DNA from: CAIUKX01 sp964580965
GTDB taxonomy: Bacteria; Bacteroidota; Bacteroidia; Flavobacteriales_D; Crocinitomicaceae
Direction: 5' to 3'
Assembly: GCA_964580965.1 (NCBI GenBank)
Contig: CAZOLZ010000018.1
Coordinates: forward strand, 1 to 34,728
DNA: 34,728 bases
Positions 1-8,204 of the stretch are shown piece by piece; positions within the stretch are counted from its first letter, which is position 1; each line of letters starts with the position of its first letter. Both the position numbers and the translations under genes were made by a program. The notes below the pieces were generated by a model. That model searched no databases, was not told the DNA's origin, and was given only the letters and a program-made list of their open reading frames with translations.

Positions 1-920
1 CCTTCTTTTGCCCAAGAATCATTAGGATTAATCTCTAAAATTTGATTGTAATAAATTTTGGCTTTAAAATATTGTTCTTTAATGTGAGCTTTATATGCTT
101 TCAACTTCAAATCGTCTAATTTGAGTAACTCAAGATTTTCTTTAGCTTGAATGTTACTTGGATCTAGTTTTAATGCTTTTTTGTACCAGTATTTTGCTTT
201 TTTGTAATTTTTGTACTGATGCTCAGTTACTCCATTAAATACAAGCCATTCAGAAGACCAAGGAGCATATAATAATGTTAAGATGGAGAGTATTATTATG
301 TTAAATAGCATCCCATATTGAATCCATTTTTTCCATGGACTTGTAAAGCCGATAATAAGTCCTGTTATTAAACCGAAAGCCATAGCTTCAGTTCGATATA
401 CATCTTCAAAGTACAAATTGTAAATATTGAAATAGACAATAATACTAACCATTAACAATAATAAAATTTTGATGTATTTCATTCTAAAAGCTTCAAATTT
501 CATCGATTTAGCTAGGATATAACCAAATAAAGTAAAATTTACTGCTGATAAACCAATTCCTGGTTGGTTTGCTAAATTTAATTGAATAATTGATGGAATT
601 ATTGATCCAACAATTACTATCATTGAAAATTTTATAAAACCAATTCTTTTTTCAACGAAATATCCAAAGAATATTATTGCAATTACATTGGTAATTAATT
701 GTGATAAATATATATGTAAAAAATTATTTGTTAAAACCCCCCAATATTGTCCCGCATATATATTAACTGAATTAGGTGCACCCAACAGAATAAAAACATT
801 TGCATCAATAAATTTTATATCATCTTTAAACTTAATTAAGAAAAACTGTGCAATCACTGTAATAACAATGTACCATACAACCCATGGTGTTTTTTTTTCT
901 GTTTTATTAACTACTTTCAT
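1..920 (-). CDS. Rhomboid-family membrane protein with C-terminal TPRs, probably protease-dead (partial)
   Basis: The reading frame starts at ATG 920-918 and runs off the left edge after 306 complete codons. Residues about 13-222 form some six or seven hydrophobic helices with rhomboid landmarks: a QYWGVLTNNFLH segment (58-69) resembling the rhomboid WR-x-LT-x-x-FLH motif, Asn78 where the oxyanion Asn sits, and GLSAVNFTLFG (123-133) with Ser125 at the catalytic serine position. The second catalytic motif, normally AHxxGxxxG, reads AMAFGLITG, so the histidine is Met180. The HxxxN histidine is Gln74, and the Gly after the serine is Ala126. After the membrane part come two TPR-like helical pairs (about 236-263 and 275-306). 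The rhomboid-plus-TPR layout resembles the GluP/YqgP type. I infer a pseudoprotease that binds or handles membrane clients; a divergent active enzyme is possible but less likely. A TATATTTG -7 box lies 16 bp upstream. Confidence 0.75.
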   Translation of the reverse strand, partial: MKVVNKTEKKTPWVVWYIVITVIAQFFLIKFKDDIKFIDANVFILLGAPNSVNIYAGQYWGVLTNNFLHIYLSQLITNVIAIIFFGYFVEKRIGFIKFSMIVIVGSIIPSIIQLNLANQPGIGLSAVNFTLFGYILAKSMKFEAFRMKYIKILLLLMVSIIVYFNIYNLYFEDVYRTEAMAFGLITGLIIGFTSPWKKWIQYGMLFNIIILSILTLLYAPWSSEWLVFNGVTEHQYKNYKKAKYWYKKALKLDPSNIQAKENLELLKLDDLKLKAYKAHIKEQYFKAKIYYNQILEINPNDSWAKE

Positions 921-936
921 TATTATAATATGTATA

Positions 937-944
937 CAAATATA
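937..944 (-). promoter_or_regulatory. -7 box (TATATTTG) of the rhomboid-like gene
   Basis: On the minus strand the sequence TATATTTG fits the Bacteroidota -7 consensus TAnnTTTG and ends 16 bp before the ATG at 920. No clear TTG is found at the -33 distance, so the call rests on the -7 box and its position. Confidence 0.4.
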
Positions 945-1044
945 GTTTAGATTCTAAATTATATAAACTCTATTTAACATAATATTAATTATAAGACAAA
1001 AATGTTAAAGTTATTATAGTTAAAATTTGTACAAATGAAATTTG

Positions 1045-1052
1045 TAGTTTTG
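1045..1052 (+). promoter_or_regulatory. -7 box (TAGTTTTG) of the DUF4268 gene
   Basis: TAGTTTTG matches TAnnTTTG and lies 27 bp before the ATG at 1080. A TTTG at 1026-1029 is only 15 bp upstream, shorter than the usual 17-23, so the -33 element is uncertain. Confidence 0.4.
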
Positions 1053-1079
1053 TAATACATTAAATGAAAATCCAATCAT

Positions 1080-1541
1080 ATGTTTTCTAAAGAAGAATTG
1101 AAAGAAATAAAAACGAATTTTTGGGATGGCTTCAAAATACACATGAAAAAAAAACGTGGTGTAGGAAATAGAAAAATAAATTGGATAAATTATCCATCAG
1201 AAATTAAATTGATTTTTGTAAGACTTGACGCTAATCATAAATCAGCTAAGCTATGTTTTGATATTCAAGGTAAAGATGATGAAATTAGAAAATTGATTTA
1301 TGAACAAATGACAGAACTAAAATTTGTTTTGGAATCACAAATAAATTACCCAACAAGTTGGGATGAAGAACTTAATATCAAAGACCAAACTATTTCTAGA
1401 ATATATTGGGAGTTAAAAAATGTAAACTTTTATGACGAATCCGATAAACTTAAAATTTATAAATTTCTAGAGGAAAGATTAATTGAGTTTGATCGTTTTT
1501 ATTCAGAGTATAAAGATATACTAATTTCACTAACAGATTAA
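1080..1541 (+). CDS. DUF4268 domain protein
   Basis: This 153-residue soluble protein has no signal peptide or membrane segment. Its core, KINWINYP followed by a segment ending in RLDANHKSAKLCFDIQGKD (about 33-66), then IRKLIYEQMTELKFVLES and a terminal aromatic/acidic helix, matches the DUF4268 family as I know it. In other bacteria this domain is often fused behind a nuclease-like domain of the DUF91/NucS type; here it stands alone and fills the whole protein. Its biochemical function is unknown. The ATG at 1080 is the only in-frame start that fits; an ATG at 1064 is in another frame. It is transcribed alone, divergent from the rhomboid-like gene and convergent with the protease gene, and ends in a strong hairpin. 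Confidence 0.75.
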   Translation: MFSKEELKEIKTNFWDGFKIHMKKKRGVGNRKINWINYPSEIKLIFVRLDANHKSAKLCFDIQGKDDEIRKLIYEQMTELKFVLESQINYPTSWDEELNIKDQTISRIYWELKNVNFYDESDKLKIYKFLEERLIEFDRFYSEYKDILISLTD

Positions 1542-1546
1542 AATAA

Positions 1547-1576
1547 GTAGGGGTGTTTCATTTGAAACACCCCTAC
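1547..1576. terminator. Bidirectional hairpin terminator
   Basis: A perfect 14-bp inverted repeat, GTAGGGGTGTTTCA at 1547-1560 and its complement at 1563-1576, lies between the convergent DUF4268 and M43 protease genes. A/T-rich flanks on both sides suit termination in both directions. Confidence 0.8.
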
Positions 1577-1595
1577 TCTATTATTTATCAACTCA

Positions 1596-4500
1596 TTAGT
1601 GTTTAATTACAAGCTTGTGATGTGAAACTTGATTTGTAGTTTTTAACTCTATTGTATAAACTCCATTATTTAAACTTGTTAAATCTAACTCATTTGCTTC
1701 ATTTAACAGTGCTTTCATTAGAACCTTACCAGAAGCATCATAAATAGAATATACAATGATTTGATCTTTTATATTATTTATTTTAAAAATACCATTTGAT
1801 GGGTTTGGAAAAATTAATATTGAATTATTATCAACTTCATTTAATCCGGCGCAATTTTGTTCTACTAATGTAACATTTGCCGTTGCATCAGTTGTGCATG
1901 GTGAATTTGCAGAAACTGTATAGGTATAAATTAACCCAGTGTTAGTCCAAGTTCCTCCTGTATCAGGGTTGCCTCCTAAAGCGTTGAATAAATCTGACTC
2001 AGAAGGTTGTTGTCCTTGACAGAACATTAATGTTGCATCGTTACCTGCATTTGGTACAGCTTGCTCAGTAACCGTAACTGTTGAAGATGCATTAGAGCAA
2101 GGAGCTGTTCCTGATACAGTGTATGTGTATAATGATCCAGAACCAGACCAACTTCCACCTACATCTGGATTACCTCCAAGGGCATTGAATAATTCTGTGT
2201 TTGTTGGTGTTGTCCCATCACAAACAGTTAGTGAACCACTTGTACCTGCATTTGGAGGAGTTTGCTCAGTTATAGTAACAGTTGAACTTGCTTCGATTAA
2301 ACATTGATTACTTACAGTATATGTATAAAATGAACCATTGTTAGCCCATGTACCTCCATTATCTGGATTACCTCCCAAAGCATTAAATAATTCAGTTTCT
2401 GAAGGTGTATTTCCTTGACAAATTGTTAGTGAACCATCAGTTCCTGAATTTGGTGTAGTTTCCTCAGTTACAGTAACAGTTGAACTTGCTGAGCTTGAAC
2501 AAGGTGAAGTTGCATATACAGTGTATGTATATGTACTTCCTGAGTTTGTCCAATCTCCTCCCATATCAGGATTTCCTCCTAATGCGTCAAATAACTCAGT
2601 TTCTGAAGGTGTAGTTCCTGGACAAATTGTTAGTGAACCATTAGTCCCAGCATTTGCAGGAGCTTGTTCATTTATTGTAACTGTTGATGTTGCATTAGAG
2701 CAAGGAGCCGTTCCTGATACAGTATATATGTATGATGTTCCTGAACTAGACCAATTACCTCCTGTATCTGGGGTCCCCCCTAATGCGTCAAATAACTCAG
2801 TTTCTGAAGGAGTATCTCCTTGACAAATTGTTAATGAACCATCAGTTCCAGCATTTGGTGCTGTTTCTTCAGTAATGTTAACAGTTGAAGATGCTTCGAT
2901 TAAGCATTGATTAGTGACTGTATATGTATATACTAAACCACTATTAGACCATGTTCCTCCATTATCTGGGTTACCTCCTAATACATTAAATAATTCAGTT
3001 TCTGAAGGTGAATTTCCTTGACAAATTGTTAGTGAACCATTAGTTCCAGCGTTTGGTGCAGTTTCTTCAGTTACAGTAACAGTTGAAGTTGCTGGGTTTG
3101 AACAAGGTGATGTTGCGTCTACAGTATAAGTGTATGTACTTCCTGAGTTTACCCAAAAACCTCCTGTATCAGGATTCCCTCCTAACGCATCAAATAATTC
3201 AGTTTCTGAAGGTGAACTACCAGGACAAATTGTAAGCGTTCCATTAGACCCAGCGTTAGGAACGGCTTGTTCTGAAACAGTTACTATTGCAGTAGCATCT
3301 GGACAGCCACCAGTACTTGGTAAAGTGTAAGTATAGACGTTACCATTATTAGACCATGTTCCTCCTGTCTCAGGGGTTCCTAATAACGAATTGAATAATA
3401 GATTTTCTGTTACAGTTTCATTCGCACATATTGACAGAATACCATCCTCCCCTGCATCTTGGGTTGGCTCTGAACAAGCTTGAGTAATGATAACACCGTA
3501 ATCCTCAACTTGACCGTAACCTAAAGTAGTTGTACAAGGAGAAGGAGATGTTGCACCGGCAAAGTCAGTAATAACCCTCATTCTTAATAATTCATTTAAG
3601 TTAGGTGAAGTAGGTGTCGTAAATGTTGTGTTAATCGTACCAGTCTCACTATTAGTACTAAAAATTAATTCACCATTGTCATTAAAACTATTATTATTAT
3701 TGAAGTCAATATATGCATGAACCCATTGAGCATTTGCATTTCCTACAGTAATTGATAAGTTATATTGAGTGTTAGGTTCCAATATTACATTTTCAGAACA
3801 AACATTATCTTCATAAACTACATCATCAGCTAGAGAGTTGTAATTGATTGATTCTAATGATACGTTAGTAATTCCAATACCATAACCTGTAGGTCCACTT
3901 CTTGAAAAGTTTGTACATTGAGCTCCTGGTGTTGCATAAACATTGATAATATCAGTGAAAGTTTTAGTTGTTCCATTACCATAAGCATTCGAAGTTGACA
4001 AGGATACTGTATATGTTCCAGCAGTGTTAAATGTAAGAGTTGGGTTTTGACTAGTAGAACTTTGATTCGCTGCACCAGTTATTGTCCAACTCCATGACGT
4101 AGGAACTAATTGAGATGCATCTGTAAATGTTACTGACTCACCAACACAAATTTTTGAAATATCATATGTGAAATCTGATATTGGTGCACCTACAACAGTC
4201 ATTTGAATATCGTTTGATGTTGCTGGAGATCCAATTGCTCCAGATAAATCTGAAATCATTTGGCATGATACTATGTCGCCATCAACTAAAGTTGTACTTG
4301 AGAAAGTTGCACTCGTTTGACCATTTACTGCTATTCCATTGATGTACCAAATGTATGAAGGATTTGAACCTCCGTTAGTTGGCGTGGATGTAAATGTAAC
4401 ATTATCTCCATATGTAATTGAATTTGAAGGAGAAACTGCTATTGAAACAGATGCTACTTTCGATGATACAAAAATGGTATAATCTTCTACATCACCAATG

Positions 4501-6248
4501 AAAAAAGCAGATGAACAAGATCTTTCATTTGCACTTATTTCATTAGCTTCTCCAATAACTCTCATTCTTAAAGGTATATCTGATGTTGCATTACCAGGCA
4601 CTGTGAATGAATTTGTTACATTTCCACTACCTCCGTTTGTTATAGAGCCAGTGGAAATTAATTCTCCACTATCAAATGAACCATTGTTATTATAATCGAT
4701 GTAAGCTTCAATAATTTCATCTCCTTGATATGCATTTCCAGATACACTTATGCTATATGTTTCGCCAGCTTCTAAAATTGTTGAAGCTGAACATGTATAA
4801 TCGGAATAACCATCATTTACATATTGATTTGATGAATTATTGATACCATTTAATGTAACATTACTGATTGTTTGCCAGAAATTACCAGTATTAGTTGTAC
4901 TTGGTGAACAAGAAGAAGTAGGTGCGTTTCCAACTACAACAAATCCTTTTTTAGTTAATGTTTGAGTTCCAAAACTTGTTGTTAATGTTAATGTGACATC
5001 ATAAGTTCCTGTAGATGTAAATTGGAAAGTAGGGTTTTGATCAGTTGATGTTAAAGAGACATTTCCATTTGTTACTAACCAAGAATGACTGATTCCAGCA
5101 AACGAATTTGAGTTTACATAAGAATTTGGAATACATGAAGACCTATCAGTAAAATATAATGAAGCGTTTGTACAAATATAACTTGCTGTAGTTGTAAAAT
5201 CTAAACTTGGAGTTTCAACAGGAACTAAAGACATGTTTCCATTAGAGGCTAGTAAAGAAGACCTTTGAATATTTAAAGCTGCTAACATTCTTGTTTGTTG
5301 TCCTGCTGTAAATTCGGATTGACAAACATCTTGAGAGTAATCCATGTAGTTGTGAATGAAAAGTTCTGTTGAACTATTATTATCACAAGAGTTAGTTCCT
5401 ACAACACAATCACTTGAACTTCTTTTGTGTGGTGGTGTATCACAAACCAAATCACCATCAGAAGAACAATTATTATTTATTGGGCAGCTACCTCCACCAT
5501 TATCGCCTTCAAAAGTATGGTATAAATTTAAAGCATGTCCTATTTCGTGAGCAGCTGTTGTATTACCGGAGGTAACAAATTTATTTGCAAGAATCAATGA
5601 TCCATCAATAGATGAACCATGAGCAGATGCAAAATAAGCGAATCCTTGTACACCAGATCCACCACCATTAGCATCAATTTGATTAACTAACCAAATATTG
5701 TAATATTTTGTTTGGTCCCACACACTGTAGGATTTAATTACAGCTTCATCTATTCCGTTAGAATTATTTCGATTTACACCATAATTTACATAAGTAGAAT
5801 TATTTGATAGGTTGTAAAAGACAATACCATTTGTACATTGATTATCTGGTGTTCTCACAGCTAATGAAAACTCTACTGTAACATCTACCCCATTTCCGTC
5901 TCCCAATCCACCTGGGATTTTACGATAACGTTCGTTTAGTTCATTGATTGCATCTTGAATTTGCTGTTCAGAAATATCTGTTAAAGATGAACCATCTTGC
6001 ATAACATGAACAACAACAGGGATAATATAATTAGTTGAAGTTGTTTTTTGTGAAAGTTTAAATTTTTGAACTTCATTTTCGAAATCTTCCGTTCGCTGTC
6101 TGTAAATAGGGTCGTTAAGTAATCTTTCTTTGTGAGCATGATCGAAACCACAAGGCTCAGTGGTTGAATGTTGGGCGTAAATTCTAGTAACATTTAGGTA
6201 TAATACCATTGTTACCAAAATTAACTTTGAAAGAAATTTTAAAGTCAT
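1596..6248 (-). CDS. Secreted M43 (pappalysin-like) metalloprotease, multidomain, T9SS cargo
   Basis: The protein has 1550 residues. Residues 1-25 are a signal peptide ending in IYA. A zinc metalloprotease domain (about 70-330) carries HEIGHALNLYH with zinc ligands His234, His238 and His244, catalytic Glu235, and the Met-turn NYMDY (300-304); the third ligand spacing fits M43. The usual Gly of HExxHxxG is Asn241, which also occurs in Bacteroidota homologues as I know them. Then follow a PKD-like domain (350-440), a GEVED-type domain (455-595, GDVEDY), an Ig-like domain (598-690), a second PKD (690-772) and a second GEVED-like domain (778-925, GQVEDY). Eight Cys-containing repeats fill 931-1465. 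A type A T9SS sorting domain closes the protein (1475-1550, PNPSNG at 1481). It is probably exported, anchored or released at the cell surface, and may act as a protease or adhesin. The substrate is unknown. The gene is monocistronic. Confidence 0.9.
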   Translation of the reverse strand: MTLKFLSKLILVTMVLYLNVTRIYAQHSTTEPCGFDHAHKERLLNDPIYRQRTEDFENEVQKFKLSQKTTSTNYIIPVVVHVMQDGSSLTDISEQQIQDAINELNERYRKIPGGLGDGNGVDVTVEFSLAVRTPDNQCTNGIVFYNLSNNSTYVNYGVNRNNSNGIDEAVIKSYSVWDQTKYYNIWLVNQIDANGGGSGVQGFAYFASAHGSSIDGSLILANKFVTSGNTTAAHEIGHALNLYHTFEGDNGGGSCPINNNCSSDGDLVCDTPPHKRSSSDCVVGTNSCDNNSSTELFIHNYMDYSQDVCQSEFTAGQQTRMLAALNIQRSSLLASNGNMSLVPVETPSLDFTTTASYICTNASLYFTDRSSCIPNSYVNSNSFAGISHSWLVTNGNVSLTSTDQNPTFQFTSTGTYDVTLTLTTSFGTQTLTKKGFVVVGNAPTSSCSPSTTNTGNFWQTISNVTLNGINNSSNQYVNDGYSDYTCSASTILEAGETYSISVSGNAYQGDEIIEAYIDYNNNGSFDSGELISTGSITNGGSGNVTNSFTVPGNATSDIPLRMRVIGEANEISANERSCSSAFFIGDVEDYTIFVSSKVASVSIAVSPSNSITYGDNVTFTSTPTNGGSNPSYIWYINGIAVNGQTSATFSSTTLVDGDIVSCQMISDLSGAIGSPATSNDIQMTVVGAPISDFTYDISKICVGESVTFTDASQLVPTSWSWTITGAANQSSTSQNPTLTFNTAGTYTVSLSTSNAYGNGTTKTFTDIINVYATPGAQCTNFSRSGPTGYGIGITNVSLESINYNSLADDVVYEDNVCSENVILEPNTQYNLSITVGNANAQWVHAYIDFNNNNSFNDNGELIFSTNSETGTINTTFTTPTSPNLNELLRMRVITDFAGATSPSPCTTTLGYGQVEDYGVIITQACSEPTQDAGEDGILSICANETVTENLLFNSLLGTPETGGTWSNNGNVYTYTLPSTGGCPDATAIVTVSEQAVPNAGSNGTLTICPGSSPSETELFDALGGNPDTGGFWVNSGSTYTYTVDATSPCSNPATSTVTVTEETAPNAGTNGSLTICQGNSPSETELFNVLGGNPDNGGTWSNSGLVYTYTVTNQCLIEASSTVNITEETAPNAGTDGSLTICQGDTPSETELFDALGGTPDTGGNWSSSGTSYIYTVSGTAPCSNATSTVTINEQAPANAGTNGSLTICPGTTPSETELFDALGGNPDMGGDWTNSGSTYTYTVYATSPCSSSASSTVTVTEETTPNSGTDGSLTICQGNTPSETELFNALGGNPDNGGTWANNGSFYTYTVSNQCLIEASSTVTITEQTPPNAGTSGSLTVCDGTTPTNTELFNALGGNPDVGGSWSGSGSLYTYTVSGTAPCSNASSTVTVTEQAVPNAGNDATLMFCQGQQPSESDLFNALGGNPDTGGTWTNTGLIYTYTVSANSPCTTDATANVTLVEQNCAGLNEVDNNSILIFPNPSNGIFKINNIKDQIIVYSIYDASGKVLMKALLNEANELDLTSLNNGVYTIELKTTNQVSHHKLVIKH
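1854..3458 (-). repeat. Eight tandem ~67-residue repeats inside the M43 protease gene
   Basis: The repeats begin at residues 931, 998, 1066, 1132, 1199, 1267, 1333 and 1400. Copies 2-8 share the pattern NAGxxGSLTICxGxxPSE, then ELFxALGGNPDxGGxW and YTYTV. Each carries a Cys near the start and most a second Cys after YTYTV, suggesting a beta-sandwich domain with a disulphide. Copies 1 and 8 are the most divergent, as expected at the ends of an array that grew from the middle. Confidence 0.9.
2052..3257 (-). repeat. Duplicated 603-bp block (three repeats x two)
   Basis: Repeats 2, 3 and 4 have lengths of 68, 66 and 67 residues, and repeats 5, 6 and 7 have the same lengths in the same order. 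The variable tails also match by position: ATSPCS in 2 and 5, NQCLIEASSTV in 3 and 6, SGTAPCSN in 4 and 7. The simplest reading is tandem duplication of one 603-bp block (2655-3257 and 2052-2654). Confidence 0.85.
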
Positions 6249-6442
6249 AATTTTAGTATTATAGTTTTGCGGACCTTAAAATAGGAATAAAAAATAAATA
6301 GATGATTTTTAGAACGATTACAGTTCAAAAGAAAATGATCAAAATATTATATTGTATTTAGTTAAGTTGTTTGTTATGAGGTATTTATTTTTTTGTAATT
6401 GTAGTTATTAACAAAATTGAAATCTTATCAACATAGATTTAG

Positions 6443-7513
6443 TTAATTTACTATTTTTTCAATGTATTTTGAATTAATTATTCTGAGAACCCCCATATAA
6501 TCTAAATTAAATTCAATTAAATCACCTGTTTTTAAATTTGATTTGTTTTGACCTAAATCAACAACGACCATATCTGAGCTTGCACCAACAATTGAAACTT
6601 CAGAGTTGGTTGGGAATAAGTGTTCAGATGGAACGTCTAGCAAGCCAATATCTATAATCGCACGATATGAAGTTTCACCAAGTTTATCTTGATCAAATTC
6701 AAAAGTATTACCTTCTAGATTAGTACCAAAATCACCCTGAGGAATTATTGGTTTTTCAATTAATTCAATGATTTCAGAGTAGAGTTTAAACAGATTAGTT
6801 TTCATGCCTTTAAAAGGTAAGCTATTATAAACATCTGTACCGAGAAACAATGACTCTCCGACTCTAAAATGATTTATTCCTTTAGGTAAAACATTTTGTT
6901 GAATCATTGGAATTGTAACAGAGGAGCCACCAGATACGAAAGGTATTTGTCTATTAAATTTAGCCTCAATTAATTGTTCATACAAGCTTAATTGAATTAA
7001 TTTATCACTGTTTGGAAGTACCCCATATAAACATGATAAGTTAGCGCCAATTCCTATTACTTTTATATTCGGGAGTAAGAAAACTTTTTCATAAAATTCA
7101 ATAAAATCTTCTGCCATTACTCCCTCTCTAAGTTCACCAAGTTCAATCATAATGATGATCTTATGAATTTTGTCTTGTTTTTTTGCTTCATCAGACAATA
7201 ATTTAATTGTCGAAAACTCAGTATTCATACTGATATCAGCAAATTTAACAACATTTGTTATCACGCCTTTAGCTGGAGGTTTTATGTAGATGGTTTCAAC
7301 CTCTGGTTTGAGTCTTTTAACCATTTTAAGATTACTTACTCGAGAATCACAAATTTGTTTAATATCAAGTTTTAATAATTCTGAAAGAAATAGTTTATTA
7401 CCACATAAAACTTTAGAAACGACAGCCCAATGAATGTTATTTTTTTCAAAAAGTTGATTTAGAAAATCGAAGTTGTGTTTTAATTTGTTTACATCAAATT
7501 TAACAAATGCCAT
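6443..7513 (-). CDS. PLP-dependent amino acid racemase, alanine/ornithine racemase family
   Basis: This 356-residue protein has the alanine racemase N-terminal TIM-barrel fold. The PLP lysine is Lys34 in VVSKVLCGN. SRVSNLKMVKRL, IMIELGELREGV, GIGANLSCLYG and FVSGGSSVTIP follow in the order seen in the alanine/ornithine racemase family. A short beta domain at the C-terminus (about 240-356) completes it. Within the family, alanine, ornithine, serine or broad specificity cannot be told apart by eye. It follows the GNAT gene by 2 bp, so the two are almost certainly co-transcribed. Expected role: D-amino acid supply or turnover in the cytoplasm. Confidence 0.75.
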   Translation of the reverse strand: MAFVKFDVNKLKHNFDFLNQLFEKNNIHWAVVSKVLCGNKLFLSELLKLDIKQICDSRVSNLKMVKRLKPEVETIYIKPPAKGVITNVVKFADISMNTEFSTIKLLSDEAKKQDKIHKIIIMIELGELREGVMAEDFIEFYEKVFLLPNIKVIGIGANLSCLYGVLPNSDKLIQLSLYEQLIEAKFNRQIPFVSGGSSVTIPMIQQNVLPKGINHFRVGESLFLGTDVYNSLPFKGMKTNLFKLYSEIIELIEKPIIPQGDFGTNLEGNTFEFDQDKLGETSYRAIIDIGLLDVPSEHLFPTNSEVSIVGASSDMVVVDLGQNKSNLKTGDLIEFNLDYMGVLRIINSKYIEKIVN

Positions 7514-7515
7514 AA

Positions 7516-7956
7516 CTATTTGGTTAATCTCATTTCTAAATACTTGTTTGTGAAACCAAGTTTTTCATAGAGAAATTTCGCGGGGTTGTTAGGTTCTACA
7601 TGAAGTGCTATTGATCCATTGGCTAGTTTGATAGACTCCTCCATCATTGCTTTTCCGATGCCTTGACCTCTGAAGTCTCTGTTTGTTGCTATATATACTA
7701 AAATATTTTCAGGGATATAACCTTTCATTCCTGTTTTGTTAATTATAACAATACTTGCGATTACATCATTAACACTACCGATAAGAATGTGGCCACCAAA
7801 ACTAGAAACATCTTTAACAGCATAGTCAACACATTTTAGTATATCTGATTTATCATCACCGAATTCATCCAAATGATCAAATAAAAATTGAACAATCTCG
7901 TCTTTTTCGATTGATGTAGGTTTGGTCGCTGGATTGAAAACTTTAATGTGTAACAT
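7516..7956 (-). CDS. GNAT family N-acetyltransferase
   Basis: This 146-residue protein is a single GNAT domain. The acetyl-CoA pyrophosphate loop is RGQGIGKAMMEE (about residues 95-106), followed by the beta5-alpha4 signature ALHVEPNNPAKFLYEKLGF near the C-terminus. The acceptor is unknown. It is the first gene of a two-gene unit with the downstream PLP racemase (2 bp apart), so an amino acid or amino-acid-derived substrate is a reasonable inference but not shown. The 248 bp upstream contain no other gene and no convincing TAnnTTTG box. Confidence 0.8.
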   Translation of the reverse strand: MLHIKVFNPATKPTSIEKDEIVQFLFDHLDEFGDDKSDILKCVDYAVKDVSSFGGHILIGSVNDVIASIVIINKTGMKGYIPENILVYIATNRDFRGQGIGKAMMEESIKLANGSIALHVEPNNPAKFLYEKLGFTNKYLEMRLTK

Positions 7957-8204
7957 TTAATTACGTGTTTTTGTTTTTTAAACAATATTTATAAAAATAA
8001 CAAAAAAATTTGAGTTTTAATGTGTTTTTTTATGAAATCCTAAGTTTTACGATAGATTTGATGGTTATAATTTTAAAATTTATGATAATTGTTTAGAACT
8101 CTAATCAGTGATTTTGAAACTTTAATTAAAAGAGTAAAATAATAAATTAGAAAAGATATTTAAATTCATTAAATCTTTATTTTATTCACTAATCAAAAAG
8201 AAGT

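Noticed and set aside
688..945. Plus-strand 85-codon ORF opposite the rhomboid-like gene
   Set aside because: The minus-strand frame across the same bases codes for a recognisable membrane domain with rhomboid motifs; the plus-strand product has no recognisable feature.
2119..3330. Three plus-strand ORFs of 62-100 codons opposite the M43 protease repeats
   Set aside because: They are antisense shadows of the tandem repeats: the same phrase recurs in each because the coding strand repeats. No promoter or signal supports them.
1854..3458. Regular repeats considered as a CRISPR-like or satellite array
   Set aside because: The period is about 200 bp, the units are coding and in frame, and variation follows codons, so they are protein domain repeats.
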